From: CAZFHZ01 sp964519015
GTDB taxonomy: Bacteria > Blakebacterota > Blakebacteria > Blakebacterales > CAYUVJ01
Assembly: GCA_964519015.1 (NCBI GenBank)
Contig: CAZFHZ010000011.1
Location: 1 to 45,647, forward strand
DNA length: 45,647 nucleotides
Direction: 5' to 3'
Within the stretch, counting starts at the first letter, position 1; the number at the start of each line of letters is the position of its first letter. Below, piece after piece: positions 1 to 8,669 of this stretch. The notes under the pieces were generated by a model. It saw nothing but the letters and a program-made list of their open reading frames with translations. It did not search any database and had not been told where the DNA came from. A program made the position numbers and the translations under genes.

Positions 1-761
1 CCCGCCCGTCGGGCGATGCTGGGATTGGTGGGGTGGGGACCGTCGATCTGGCGGGGCGGGACGTCCCAGGCGAAGTAGACCTGCTCCGGGTCGGGAGCGG
101 TCGTCTCGGCCCCCGCCCCGTCACTGGTCGTCACCACCCGGGTCCGGAACTCGGTCTCCTCGGTCAGGGTCGCCCGGGGGAGGGCCGCCCCCGCCGGACC
201 CTCGGTGGTCACCACGGTGAAGAGGACTCCGCCGTCATCGAGTTCGCGGGCCAGCACCAGGGGACGCCCGGGATCCATGAGCAGCGAGACCTCCAACAGG
301 GGCTCTTCCAGCCGATCCACCCGGACCTTCAGGGCCAGCTGCCCCTGCCGGGTGTCCGCCTGCAGGCAGCCGCGCATCGGGCCGGTATCGAAAACTCCGG
401 CGTTTATCGGCTGGAGCCGGTAGGTGAACTCCCCCTCCTTGGAGCGGACCACCTCGAGCCGGTAGAGGGACTGGCTCACGACCTCGAAGTCGGTGAAGTT
501 GTAACGGTCACGGACGCGCTCCACGGCCGCCAGCGCGCCGGCCACCGAACGGTCCATCTCGGCCTCGGCCACCCCGTCGCGCAGCGGCGGGAGAACGACC
601 CGCGTCTGGCCCTGCCGGGCCTGGATGACGTAGAGGCAAAGCCGGTTGACTACGAACCCGGGCTCTGCCGGACCCGCCGGTCCGAAGGAGGCTCCGGCCC
701 TCAGGTTCGGCAGGAGCGCCAGGCCGAGGGCGCCCACCAGGCCGATCAGCCGCCGGCTCAC
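1..761 (-). CDS. Exported beta-rich protein of unknown function (3' end cut by window)
   Basis: The open frame runs from a GTG at 759-761 to the window edge (253 codons) without a stop, so the C-terminus is missing. The GTG overlaps the TGA of the anti-sigma gene (GTGA), implying translational coupling. The first ~25 residues are a typical signal peptide: two Arg, a Leu/Gly/Ala hydrophobic core, then Ala-Gly-Ala. The rest alternates hydrophobic and charged residues as in beta-rich proteins, with no catalytic motif I recognise. As third gene of a sigma / anti-sigma operon it is probably an envelope protein linked to that regulon (inference). Function unknown. Confidence 0.75.
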   Translation of the reverse strand, partial: MSRRLIGLVGALGLALLPNLRAGASFGPAGPAEPGFVVNRLCLYVIQARQGQTRVVLPPLRDGVAEAEMDRSVAGALAAVERVRDRYNFTDFEVVSQSLYRLEVVRSKEGEFTYRLQPINAGVFDTGPMRGCLQADTRQGQLALKVRVDRLEEPLLEVSLLMDPGRPLVLARELDDGGVLFTVVTTEGPAGAALPRATLTEETEFRTRVVTTSDGAGAETTAPDPEQVYFAWDVPPRQIDGPHPTNPSIARRA

Positions 762-1303
762 CGCTGCTCCTCCTGGTCGGGGCCGATCCGTTCCGGACGC
801 AGCCAGATGTAGAGCGTGCCTTCCTCGTCCGACTCCGGTTCCACGAAGATCTCGGCCTTGCGGCCGGAAACGGAGGCGGCCGTCACCTGGACCCCGGGAG
901 CGACTTCGGTGGCTCCGGGGACCATCCGGGTCGGAGCGTGATCGAGGAGCCAGGCCAGACTGAACAAAGCGATCAGCAGCACGACCAGCGTCGTGCGGGC
1001 GGCCCGCCGGGGACGGACGGGAGCGACCCCGGTGGTCTTCTCCAGAATCGGCAGGCGCCGGCGGATGCTTTCCCAGCGGCCCTCGAACCAGGGGGGCGTC
1101 TCCTCCTTCAGGGTGTCGCGGAACGCGCGGTCCACCCGGAGGATGCGGCGGCGCTGGGTCCGGCAGACCGGGCAACCGGTCAGATGCCGGGCCACCAGCG
1201 GCAGCGAGAGCGCCTCCTCACCCTGCCGGGCGAGGGTACGCTGGACGTATCGGCAGAGGAAAGCGGTGCCCCGGTCGCGGGCCCGCAGACGGATGCCCCT
1301 CAT
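758..1303 (-). CDS. Zinc-finger anti-sigma factor, membrane-anchored
   Basis: The 181-residue protein has a cytoplasmic N-terminal zinc-binding anti-sigma motif, HLTGCPVC (His40, Cys44, Cys47), and one transmembrane helix at about residues 104-121. A ~55-residue extracytoplasmic tail follows. This is the zf-HC2/ZAS plan: the domain binds the cognate sigma factor at the membrane until an envelope signal releases it. The ATG overlaps the sigma factor stop (ATGA), which strongly supports a cognate pair. The periplasmic tail is not a recognised sensor domain. Confidence 0.85.
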   Translation of the reverse strand: MRGIRLRARDRGTAFLCRYVQRTLARQGEEALSLPLVARHLTGCPVCRTQRRRILRVDRAFRDTLKEETPPWFEGRWESIRRRLPILEKTTGVAPVRPRRAARTTLVVLLIALFSLAWLLDHAPTRMVPGATEVAPGVQVTAASVSGRKAEIFVEPESDEEGTLYIWLRPERIGPDQEEQR

Positions 1304-1881
1304 CGACGCCAGCCGCTCCAGCGGTCCCGGAGCGCCTTCCTGGCCTGGTGCAGGTGGACCCGGACCGTGCCTTCGGAACAGCCTAAGATCCGGGCGACCT
1401 CGGGGGTGTCCAGACCGTGCACGACCTTGAGGACGATGGCCAACCGCTGGTGATGGCTCAGCTCGCTGAGGATCTCGGAAAGGCGGGATTCCTCCTCGTG
1501 GGCGATTGCCTCGGAGTCGGGGGCCGGGGTGTATCCGTAGGTGGGGACATGGACGCGCAGCCGTTCCCGGGCGCGCTTGCGGCGTTTGAGGTCGAGGGCG
1601 TAGTTGCTGGTGACCCGCAGCAGCCAGGTGGGGAAGCGGCTCTCCCGGGTGAAATCAGTCAAGTGCTCGTAGGCCCGGACGAAGGCCTCCTGGGCCACAT
1701 CGACCGCCTCGTCATGACTATCCATGATCCGGCGGGCCAGGCCGTAGGCCACCGACCAGTAGCGCTCGACCAGAAGGCGATAGGCCTCCGGCTGCCCCTC
1801 GAGGCAGCGACGGATCAGCTCCTCGTCGGGCGGATCGGGTGCCGCCACAGGCGGCGTCTTATGCGTTTTCGGCGTGGACAT
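1300..1881 (-). CDS. ECF-family RNA polymerase sigma factor (SigE/RpoE type)
   Basis: The 193-residue protein has sigma region 2 (about residues 19-105; DEAVDVAQEAFVRAYEH, then the FPTWLLRVTSNYALDLKRR helix). Region 4 is a C-terminal helix-turn-helix (LGCSEGTVRVHLHQARKALR). It lacks regions 1 and 3, as ECF factors do. I place the start at 1881 because GGTGGGAG lies just upstream of that ATG; the frame stays open further upstream but that stretch resembles no sigma factor. It would direct RNA polymerase to an envelope-stress regulon and is coupled to the anti-sigma gene that follows. A lipoprotein gene ends 156 bp upstream on the same strand. Confidence 0.92.
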   Translation of the reverse strand: MSTPKTHKTPPVAAPDPPDEELIRRCLEGQPEAYRLLVERYWSVAYGLARRIMDSHDEAVDVAQEAFVRAYEHLTDFTRESRFPTWLLRVTSNYALDLKRRKRARERLRVHVPTYGYTPAPDSEAIAHEEESRLSEILSELSHHQRLAIVLKVVHGLDTPEVARILGCSEGTVRVHLHQARKALRDRWSGWRR

Positions 1882-2037
1882 GGCTCCCACCGGTACGACG
1901 CGCCCCCCTCCCCGGGTGTTTAGCGACCCCGGGGATGCGGAACAGGCCCTCTTAGTAGGATACTCCTCCGGAAGTTCACCGTCGATCCCGGCCTTGCGTC
2001 GACGCGTTTCCATCCACCAGGGAGACTCCCCGTCCGG

Positions 2038-3435
2038 TCACGGGGAGAAGTGCCGGCCTGTCCGTTCCAAAACCAGGGCCGCGCGTTCCAAGCGCGTCTC
2101 CGCCATCCGGCGCATCAGGGCCGCCCGTTCGGCCGTCCCGATCCGGCTGCCGGCGATGGTGAGTGCCCCGGCGGCCGGCGGCGTCTTGAGCAGGATGAAA
2201 TAGTCGGGTGAGAGACAGAGCATGTTGTTGGTGTATCCTGCCGCTACGTACCAGGAGTAGTATTCTCCATCGGCGTTGGCCGGGAGCGCCTGCCCGTAGA
2301 GCGTGCTCGTACTGTTTATGGTTCCCCTCCACTTCCATTGAAAGTCCGGGCTGTAGGGTTCGAAGATCTCCACCATCGTCCAGTACCACACGCCTCCTTC
2401 GAACCGCCAGTAGTCTACCTCCCACTCGTTATAGACACAGTTGGTCATCGGGTAATAACAGGTCAGCGTGATCGGGATCTGGTTTGTGTAGTAGGGAGCG
2501 TAGTCCCGGGGGGAAGCGGAGGTTATAACGGAGTTCTGGGTCGGTACGTCGAACGTCCAGTAGCTGGAGGCGTTGTAAATCGGACTGAACACGACCGCCA
2601 TCTCGAAAGGCCCGGGATTCCCCAATTGAATTGCCAACAGGTCCCCGGTTTCGGTGGTGATCAGTCGATAGGTCCCTGTGAAGTAGGTCGGCGCGAGAGC
2701 CTCAAGGAGCTCCGTTCCGGTCCATTCCAGGACGCCGGCCTGGTGGGGGTCGTAGTTGCCGAAACTGAAGTTCCCTTTGAACAGGCTCGACCAGTAGCAC
2801 AGGTTGATCGTTTTCTGGCTGGTTTGCAGACTGACCAGTTCGACGTCAGCCGGGTGTGAACACATGTTTCCCAGTGTGTCGGTGACCACCGTGACCGGCT
2901 GCGCCGCGATTCCTTCGAACAGGACCTTTCCGTCCTGCCCGGACGTGCCCGAGCACATTACCGCTCCGTCCAACTTCCGTTTTACCCTGACGGTCACTCC
3001 GGATTTGGGCGCGTTGTAGAGGAGCACCTGGACATCCAGGACAGCCGGCTTTCCGGTCAGAGTGATTTCCAGGTCGGTCATCTGCCCCTCCTCTACGACG
3101 ACCGTGTCCAGGCTCGTCTCGTAGGCAGCGTTGCTGACCCGGATCCTATACTCACCCACCGGCAGGTCGGCGAACACGGCCCGCCCGTATTCATCGGTGG
3201 TCTTCATTCGCCCCTCGGGATTCACGGCGACGTTGATCCCGCTCAGGAGCTGCGACATAACGTCGTAGACCCGGACCGTCAGGCTCCCAGTGGGCGCAGC
3301 GGTGGGCTTCGAACATCCAACCAGAAGCAGAAGCGCAGTCGTGACCGGCAAGGCTGACCAATCCCGGCCGGGGATCGCCAATCCGGCGGCTGCGGATGAC
3401 CGCTTCGACAGGTGTCGGATGAAGCGTTCGATCAT
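2038..3435 (-). CDS. Lipoprotein with carboxypeptidase-regulatory-like (Ig-fold) domain
   Basis: The 465-residue protein has a basic N-terminus, a hydrophobic stretch and a lipobox LLVGC with the acylated Cys at residue 41, so it is probably lipid-anchored. Residues ~50-130 resemble a CarboxypepD_reg-like fold (TTDEYGRAVFADLPVGEYRIRV). A second similar repeat follows at ~130-190. The Tyr/Trp-rich C-terminal ~250 residues are not recognised. GC content is visibly lower than in neighbouring genes, hinting at recent acquisition or relaxed selection. The signal peptide is unusually long; a non-ATG start closer to the lipobox is possible. It lies upstream of the sigma / anti-sigma genes on the same strand. 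Confidence 0.8.
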   Translation of the reverse strand: MIERFIRHLSKRSSAAAGLAIPGRDWSALPVTTALLLLVGCSKPTAAPTGSLTVRVYDVMSQLLSGINVAVNPEGRMKTTDEYGRAVFADLPVGEYRIRVSNAAYETSLDTVVVEEGQMTDLEITLTGKPAVLDVQVLLYNAPKSGVTVRVKRKLDGAVMCSGTSGQDGKVLFEGIAAQPVTVVTDTLGNMCSHPADVELVSLQTSQKTINLCYWSSLFKGNFSFGNYDPHQAGVLEWTGTELLEALAPTYFTGTYRLITTETGDLLAIQLGNPGPFEMAVVFSPIYNASSYWTFDVPTQNSVITSASPRDYAPYYTNQIPITLTCYYPMTNCVYNEWEVDYWRFEGGVWYWTMVEIFEPYSPDFQWKWRGTINSTSTLYGQALPANADGEYYSWYVAAGYTNNMLCLSPDYFILLKTPPAAGALTIAGSRIGTAERAALMRRMAETRLERAALVLERTGRHFSP

Positions 3436-3550
3436 GCTGCGTTCTCCCCTGCGGCCATGTCCCTCAGTGCCGCTACTCGACAGTGGATTGATCAGGGGCC
3501 ATCAGCGATCGTCTTTGATGGATAGGACCACGCGATTCGACGGGGTGTTT

Positions 3551-3578
3551 ATCGTTTCCGGAGTTGAACCGGAACGAT
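3551..3578. repeat. Inverted repeat between divergent lipoprotein and PadR genes
   Basis: Arms ATCGTTTCCGG (3551-3561) and CCGGAACGAT (3569-3578) pair over ten bases with one bulged T, around a 7-base loop. The repeat lies in the 268-bp spacer between two divergently transcribed genes, ~125 bp before the PadR start, and has no T-tract. It may be an operator or a leader hairpin. The same spacer contains TGATATCA at 3650-3657. Confidence 0.35.
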
Positions 3579-3703
3579 GACGTCCGTACCTGGCGGGGGC
3601 ATTTTTCGGCAACCAAAACCCGCCGCCGTCCGTTCCATCCCTCAGATCCTGATATCACTTTCGTAGGGCATGGCCGGGAAAGGGCCGGGGGAGGAGGAGA
3701 GCC

Positions 3704-4045
3704 GTGGGCGTGGACAGTATCTACGGGACGGTCGATCTGATGATCCTGCAGACCCTGCAGCGGGTAGGGCCGCAGCACGGCCTGGGGATCGCGGAGGAGA
3801 TCCACCGGATCTCGGGGACGGAACTGAGCGTGGAGGACAGCGCGCTCTATCCCGCCCTGCGCCGGCTCGAGGAGCAGGGCCGGATCGAAGGGGAGTGGAA
3901 GGTCTCCGAGCGGGGACGGCGGGCCCGGTTCTACGACCTGACCCCGGCCGGACGCCGGTACCTGGAGCGGGCGACCCGGGAGTGGGCCCGGCGGGTCGGG
4001 CTCATCGGCCGGGTGCTCGGCTTCGGGGGGGTGGAGATCCGATGA
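3704..4045 (+). CDS. PadR-family transcriptional regulator paired with ABC permease
   Basis: The 113-residue winged-helix protein has the classic PadR order: MILQTLQR, GLGIAEEI, then LYPALRRLEEQGRIEGEW and RARFYDLTPAGRRYL. PadR proteins are ligand-responsive repressors that usually control an adjacent transporter. The start is GTG at 3704, preceded by a strong GGAGGAGGAG ribosome-binding site (3690-3699). Its stop overlaps the ATG of the large permease (ATGA), the standard arrangement of ADOP-type permeases. A GATATC word 48 bp upstream recurs before the second PadR gene and may be part of an operator. Confidence 0.92.
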   Translation: MGVDSIYGTVDLMILQTLQRVGPQHGLGIAEEIHRISGTELSVEDSALYPALRRLEEQGRIEGEWKVSERGRRARFYDLTPAGRRYLERATREWARRVGLIGRVLGFGGVEIR

Positions 4046-6741
4046 GGAATCCCAGCGGCTGGCGGCGGCTCTTCCGCCTGGCGGAGTCCCCGGCTCACCA
4101 AGAGTGCGCGGACTCCGAAGAGATCCGATTCCACTACGAGGAGCTGGTGGCCAAGTACCGCCGGGAAGGGCTGAGCGAGACGGAGGCGGAGCACCGGGCG
4201 CGGGCCCGCCTCGGTTCGGTCGAGGACCTCCAGGCCGGCCTTCGGAACGGGGTCCCGGCGCGGCGGCGGCGCCGCCGGTGGCGCGAGTTCCTCTCGAACC
4301 TGCATTTCGATCTCCGGATCGGCTTGAGGAGCCTGAGACGCACGCCCGCCTTCACCCTGCTGGCTTCGCTCACCCTGGCCCTGGGGATCGGCGCGGTGAC
4401 GATCATCTTCAGCGTGGTGAACGCCGTCCTGATCCGCCCGCTCCCCTGGGACGATCCCGATACGCTCGTGCAGGTCATGGAACGGGTCGAGCACGTCTCC
4501 CCCACCGTCCCGATCTCGCAGGGTCTCTTCCTGGCCCTGCGGGAGCGGAGCACCACCCTGGCCGGCCTGGCCGCGGCTGATTTCATCAACTTTTCGGTGA
4601 TCGGCGGCGAGGAACCCGTCCAGGAATCCGGGATCATGACGACGGCGGAGTTCTTCACCCTGCTGGGCGCCCGCCCCCACCTCGGTCGCCTCTTCACCCG
4701 TGAGGAGGAAGCCGCCGGAACGAACGGGGTGGCCGTGCTGAGTTACGCCGCCTGGCAGAGCCTGTTCGGCGGCGATCCGGGAATCGTCGGCCGGCGGATC
4801 CGGATCACGCCGACCTACGAGTACGGACCGCCGCGCCACCTGCCCCCCGAGGTCACCGTGATCGGGGTGCTGGAGGAGGACTTCGCCTCCCCCTACGGGG
4901 ACACCCGGATCTTCGTTCCCCTGGGGACCGACACCGATCGGCTGAACCTGGCCCAGGCATATCTCTGGATGATGGGGCGGCTCCGTCCCGGCGTTTCGAT
5001 CGAGTCGGCCCGCAGCGAACTGGACGTGATTGTACAGGGGACCGACCTCGAGTTCCGGGGTACCCGGGGGAACCAGGAGTGGGACGACGGCGTCACCCTG
5101 ACCCCCATGTGGGAGATCCAGCGGGGCTACCTGCAGGATACTCTGCGTCTCTTCTTCGCCGCGGTGGGCCTGCTGTTGCTGGTGGGCTGCGCCAACGTGG
5201 CCAACCTGCTGCTGGCCCGGGGGGCCGGTCGCGGCCGGGAGATGGCCGTCCGGCTCGCCCTGGGCGCCTCCCGTCGCCGGCTCGTCCGTAACCTGCTGAT
5301 CGAGAGTGGCCTGCTGGCCGGGGCCGGGATCGCGGCCGGGCTCGGCCTGGCCTGGGGAGGGATCCGCCTGCTCGTCCCGCTCTATCCGGGTACGGTCCTG
5401 CAGCGGACCGGGTTCGGCCTCGATCCGACCGCGCTGCTCTTCGCCGCCGGAGCAGGTGCGTTGAGCGTGTTCCTGTTCGGGCTCGTGCCGGCCCTGCTCG
5501 TCTCCCGGGTGCACCTCGCTCCGACCCTCCACCAGAGCGGACGGGCGCTCTCGGCCGGCCGGTCGCAGCGACGCCTGCGCGGGGTCCTGCTGGTCGCCGA
5601 GGTCGCCCTGGCCGTCGTGTTGACGACCGGCACGGCGCTGCTGCTGCGCAGCCTCCACAACATGATGAACGTCCCCTTCGGGTTCAAACCGGACCATCTC
5701 GTCCTGATGCAGTTGCCGCTCGACCCGGCCGTCTATCCGGAGCGGGAGCAACGGTTCGAGCTCGGCCGGCAGCTCCAGGAGCGGCTCTCGGCCCTGCCGG
5801 AGGTGGAATACGCCGGGGTGTTCGAGTACCTCCCCTTCGAGGGAACGGCGCCGGGGGTCTACTTCCAGATCCCCGACCACCCCGATCCGGAGCGACAGCA
5901 GCCGAGCCTGGCGCTGCTCCGCACGGCCGGTCCGGGAGCGCTGGAGGCCCTGGGCGCGACCCTGCTGGCCGGACGGTTCTTCGAGGCGGGGGATTGGGCG
6001 CTTCAGCCGCAGGTGGTCATCATCGACCACGTCATGGCGGAGAAGTACTGGCCCGACGGTGACGCCATCGGACGCCAGATCCACCTGATCACCCGCTCGC
6101 AGTGGCCGCCGGTCACCGTCGTCGGGGTGGTGGAGACCATGCGGCTCTTCCAGTTCGGTCTCGACGGCAATCCCGGCCTCTTCCTGCCGACCAGCATCTC
6201 GCGCAGCGCCGGGATGGTCGTGCGGACCCGGCTGGAGCCGGAGGACCTCACCGCGCACCTGCGGGCCGCGGTGGCCGAGATCGATCCCGACCTCCCCAGC
6301 GGCGACCTCCGGTTCATGGAGTCGGTCCTGCGGGGCGCTTCTTCGAGCGAGCGCTTCCGGGCCATCCTACTGAGCATCTTCGGCGGCCTCACCCTCCTGC
6401 TCGCCCTGGTGGGGGTCTACGGCGTCCACAACTATACGGTCGCCCAGCGCACCCACGAGCTCGGCCTGCGCATGACGCTGGGGGCTCGGCGGGCCGGGCT
6501 GCTCCGCCTCGTCCTGTTCGAGGCGGGCCTCCTCTCCGGGCTCGGCATCGTGATCGGGAGCGGGACGGCGCTGGCTCTGAACCGGCTCATCCGCGGATTC
6601 CTGTTCAACATGAGTCCGACGGATACCCTGACCTATGCCGGGGTCGCGCTGGCCATCCTGGTCGTCACCGGGCTGGCCGGACTGCTCCCCGCCTGGCGGG
6701 CCAGCCGGGTGGACCCGATGGTGACCCTGCGGACGGAGTAG
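4042..6741 (+). CDS. ADOP-type ABC transporter permease (duplicated MacB/FtsX domains)
   Basis: This 899-residue inner-membrane protein starts at the ATG overlapping the PadR stop. Residues ~15-70 are a soluble permease-prefix domain (EEIRFHYEELVAKYRREGLSE). Two MacB-PCD plus FtsX units follow, with membrane segments near TLALGIGAVTIIFSVVNAVL and again in the middle and at the C-terminus. The repeated AVRLALGASRRRL and GLRMTLGARRAGL signatures mark the two FtsX halves. No ATPase gene is adjacent, as expected for 'orphan' permeases. These proteins are thought to extrude peptides or antibiotics or to transmit mechanical force; the substrate here is unknown. Confidence 0.92.
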   Translation: MRNPSGWRRLFRLAESPAHQECADSEEIRFHYEELVAKYRREGLSETEAEHRARARLGSVEDLQAGLRNGVPARRRRRRWREFLSNLHFDLRIGLRSLRRTPAFTLLASLTLALGIGAVTIIFSVVNAVLIRPLPWDDPDTLVQVMERVEHVSPTVPISQGLFLALRERSTTLAGLAAADFINFSVIGGEEPVQESGIMTTAEFFTLLGARPHLGRLFTREEEAAGTNGVAVLSYAAWQSLFGGDPGIVGRRIRITPTYEYGPPRHLPPEVTVIGVLEEDFASPYGDTRIFVPLGTDTDRLNLAQAYLWMMGRLRPGVSIESARSELDVIVQGTDLEFRGTRGNQEWDDGVTLTPMWEIQRGYLQDTLRLFFAAVGLLLLVGCANVANLLLARGAGRGREMAVRLALGASRRRLVRNLLIESGLLAGAGIAAGLGLAWGGIRLLVPLYPGTVLQRTGFGLDPTALLFAAGAGALSVFLFGLVPALLVSRVHLAPTLHQSGRALSAGRSQRRLRGVLLVAEVALAVVLTTGTALLLRSLHNMMNVPFGFKPDHLVLMQLPLDPAVYPEREQRFELGRQLQERLSALPEVEYAGVFEYLPFEGTAPGVYFQIPDHPDPERQQPSLALLRTAGPGALEALGATLLAGRFFEAGDWALQPQVVIIDHVMAEKYWPDGDAIGRQIHLITRSQWPPVTVVGVVETMRLFQFGLDGNPGLFLPTSISRSAGMVVRTRLEPEDLTAHLRAAVAEIDPDLPSGDLRFMESVLRGASSSERFRAILLSIFGGLTLLLALVGVYGVHNYTVAQRTHELGLRMTLGARRAGLLRLVLFEAGLLSGLGIVIGSGTALALNRLIRGFLFNMSPTDTLTYAGVALAILVVTGLAGLLPAWRASRVDPMVTLRTE

Positions 6742-6803
6742 GCCGGGCCGGCGGCGGGACGGGGAGCGTCCGCCCCGGAATGGTCCGTGCGGGCGAAGGG
6801 GGG

Positions 6804-6809
6804 TATATT
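6804..6809 (+). promoter_or_regulatory. Candidate -10 element (TATATT) of the nth gene
   Basis: TATATT sits in an otherwise G-rich stretch 17 bp before the nth start codon. No convincing -35 hexamer is visible. A TATATT word also precedes the pilin-like gene (31349-31354), so it may be a preferred -10 form in this genome. Confidence 0.3.
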
Positions 6810-6825
6810 GGCGCCGGGAGGAACT

Positions 6826-7515
6826 ATGGCGCGCCGGAAGAGACCCTTCGCGGGAGAGACTACGACCGAGCGGGCGAAGCGGGCCCGGGCGATCGACCAC
6901 CGGCTCCGCCGGTTGCATGGCGATGCGCGGGTGGCCCTCGACTTCGAGGGGCCCCTCCAGCTGCTGGTGGCCACCATCCTCTCGGCCCAGTGCACCGACG
7001 AGCGGGTCAACCAGGTCACCCCGCCCCTCTTCGCCCGCTTCCCCGACGCCCGGGCCTTCGCCGGGGCCGACCCCGCCGAACTGGAGCGGTTGATCCACCC
7101 GACCGGCTTCTTCCGCCAGAAGGCGCGTTCCATCCAGGCCGCCTGCCGGGAGATCGTGGAGCGGCACGGGGGAGAAGTGCCCGAGGGGATGGAGGAGTTG
7201 ACCGCCCTCTCCGGGGTGGGCCGCAAGACGGCCAACGTCATCCGGGGGGGCGCCTGGGGCCATCCCGGGATCACGGTCGACACCCATGTGCGCCGGCTCA
7301 GTCGGCGGATGGGACTGACCGATCACGAGGACCCGGAACGAATCGAGCGCGAGCTGGACGCCCTGCTCCCGCGGAAGGACTGGTTCGGTTTCTCCAGCCG
7401 GATGATCTTCCATGGACGGCGGGTCTGCCGCGCGCGCCGGCCCTCCTGCGGGACCTGCCCGCTCACCGACCTGTGCCGCTACTACCTCGAGGAAGAAGAT
7501 GGCCGGACCGCGTAA
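6826..7515 (+). CDS. nth: Endonuclease III (DNA glycosylase/AP lyase)
   Basis: The 229-residue base-excision-repair enzyme removes oxidised pyrimidines and cleaves the abasic site. The helix-hairpin-helix LSGVGRKTANVI contains the catalytic Lys, and the catalytic Asp is in TVDTHVRRL. The C-terminal [4Fe-4S] motif is complete, with spacing C-x6-C-x2-C-x5-C (CRARRPSCGTCPLTDLC). The start at 6826 follows GGGAGGA; the frame is open 13 codons further but without a ribosome-binding site. The 3' end overlaps the next gene by 17 bp, so the two are probably co-transcribed. Confidence 0.95.
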   Translation: MARRKRPFAGETTTERAKRARAIDHRLRRLHGDARVALDFEGPLQLLVATILSAQCTDERVNQVTPPLFARFPDARAFAGADPAELERLIHPTGFFRQKARSIQAACREIVERHGGEVPEGMEELTALSGVGRKTANVIRGGAWGHPGITVDTHVRRLSRRMGLTDHEDPERIERELDALLPRKDWFGFSSRMIFHGRRVCRARRPSCGTCPLTDLCRYYLEEEDGRTA

Positions 7516-8173
7516 GGACCCCACCCACCTGCTGCTGGTGCGCCACGCCGAAACCGCCTGGAACGCCGAGTACCGTTTCCAGGGGCACGCCGACACCCCA
7601 TTGAACGAAGCGGGACGCGCCACTATCCCGGCCGTCATCGCCGCCCTGCGGCCGTGGACCCCGACCGTGGTCCACACCAGCGACCTGGTCCGGGCGAGCG
7701 AGATGGCCGAGGCGGCGGGGGAGGCGCTGGGAGTGCCCGTGATCGCCGATCCTCTCCTGCGGGAATGCAGCTACGGGGCGTGGGAAGGCCTGACCCTGGC
7801 CGAGGTGCGCCAGCGGCATCCCGCGGAACTGGAGCGCTGGCTGGCCGACGAAGGGGGGCATGCCCGGGGGGGGGGAGAGAGCCTGTACGAGATGCAGGAG
7901 CGGACCTGGCGGGCGCTCGAGCGGATCGCCCTGGCTCACCCGGGGAAGGCGGTGGCCGTCTTCACTCACTCCGGGCCCATCCGTGGGACGGTCTGCCGGC
8001 TCTTCGGCCAGGACATGGCCACCCGCTACCGCTTCATGGTGGACAACGCCTCGCTCACCGTGCTGCGCCGCAGCGGTGAGGGACGCTGGCAGCTCGTGCT
8101 GTTAAACCAGACCAGTCATCTGCAGCGGGAACCGGCCGCCCACTCCCCGACGGCGACCCAGCCGCCGGCCTGA
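7499..8173 (+). CDS. Histidine phosphatase family protein (phosphoglycerate-mutase-like)
   Basis: The 224-residue cytoplasmic enzyme has the branch-1 histidine phosphatase core. LLVRHAETAWN carries the phosphorylated His, the catalytic acid lies around RECSYGAWEG, and the second His is in VFTHSGPIRG. The family includes cofactor-dependent phosphoglycerate mutases, alpha-ribazole phosphatase (CobC) and broad phosphatases; the sequence alone does not fix the substrate. The ATG at 7499 follows GAGGAAG inside nth, giving a 17-bp overlap. The C-terminal ~15 residues are low-complexity. It ends only 2 bp from the convergent Rrf2 gene. Confidence 0.88.
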   Translation: MAGPRKDPTHLLLVRHAETAWNAEYRFQGHADTPLNEAGRATIPAVIAALRPWTPTVVHTSDLVRASEMAEAAGEALGVPVIADPLLRECSYGAWEGLTLAEVRQRHPAELERWLADEGGHARGGGESLYEMQERTWRALERIALAHPGKAVAVFTHSGPIRGTVCRLFGQDMATRYRFMVDNASLTVLRRSGEGRWQLVLLNQTSHLQREPAAHSPTATQPPA

Positions 8174-8175
8174 CT

Positions 8176-8631
8176 CTACACCCTCAGCGTGGGGGTCGGG
8201 AGCGAATCGGCCCCGATCCGTTCCCCCGAGATCAGGCGGGCGACCGTGATCGTGCCGAAGAGATTGAGGACCATCTCCTGGATCTGCTCGACCGGTGACT
8301 TGATGGTGCAGTGGTCGTACTGGTCGCAGCGCCCCTCCCCCCCCTCCTTCAGGCAGCAGGCGATGGCGATGGGGCCCTCGACCGCCTCGACGACCTCGGT
8401 GATGGGGATCGAATCGGTCGGGCGCGCCAGCGAGTAGCCCCCGCCGCGCCCCTGGTGGGCGTTGACCAGGCCCTGCTTGCCCAGCCGCTGGAGCACCTTG
8501 GCCAGCAGTTCGGCCGGGATCGCGTACTGCTCGGCGATCTCCTTGGTGCTGACCACCGAATCGCGGGGCGCCCCGTCCAGGTAGGCCAGGGCCAGGATGG
8601 CGTAGTCGGTCGCTTTGGTCAGACTGAGCAT
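8176..8631 (-). CDS. Rrf2-family regulator with Cys cluster (IscR-like Fe-S sensor)
   Basis: The 151-residue protein has the Rrf2 winged helix (TKATDYAILALAYLDG, TKEIAEQYAIPAELLAKVLQRLGKQG, GRGGGYSLARP). It also has four cysteines after the dimerisation helix, spaced C-C-x7-C-x5-C. In IscR, NsrR and RsrR, three Cys in this region hold an Fe-S cluster that senses Fe-S status, NO or redox state. This one very likely binds a cluster, though the exact signal is unknown. A perfect inverted repeat 39-63 bp upstream suggests autoregulation. No suf/isc genes lie in the window. Confidence 0.88.
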   Translation of the reverse strand: MLSLTKATDYAILALAYLDGAPRDSVVSTKEIAEQYAIPAELLAKVLQRLGKQGLVNAHQGRGGGYSLARPTDSIPITEVVEAVEGPIAIACCLKEGGEGRCDQYDHCTIKSPVEQIQEMVLNLFGTITVARLISGERIGADSLPTPTLRV

Positions 8632-8669
8632 GGACGGACCTCGCGGGCCGGTGGCCGACTCCGGGGGGA

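Noticed and set aside
33..812. A long plus-strand frame at the left edge
   Set aside because: The minus strand carries an exported protein coupled to the anti-sigma gene with a proper signal peptide; the plus frame has none.
3931..6258. A 775-codon open frame on the minus strand
   Set aside because: It lies exactly opposite the ABC permease and is low-complexity (Arg, Gly, Pro, Gln), as expected for an antisense frame in GC-rich DNA.
6757..6771. Terminator after the first permease
   Set aside because: Only a 5-bp stem (GGACG/CGTCC), with no U-tract.
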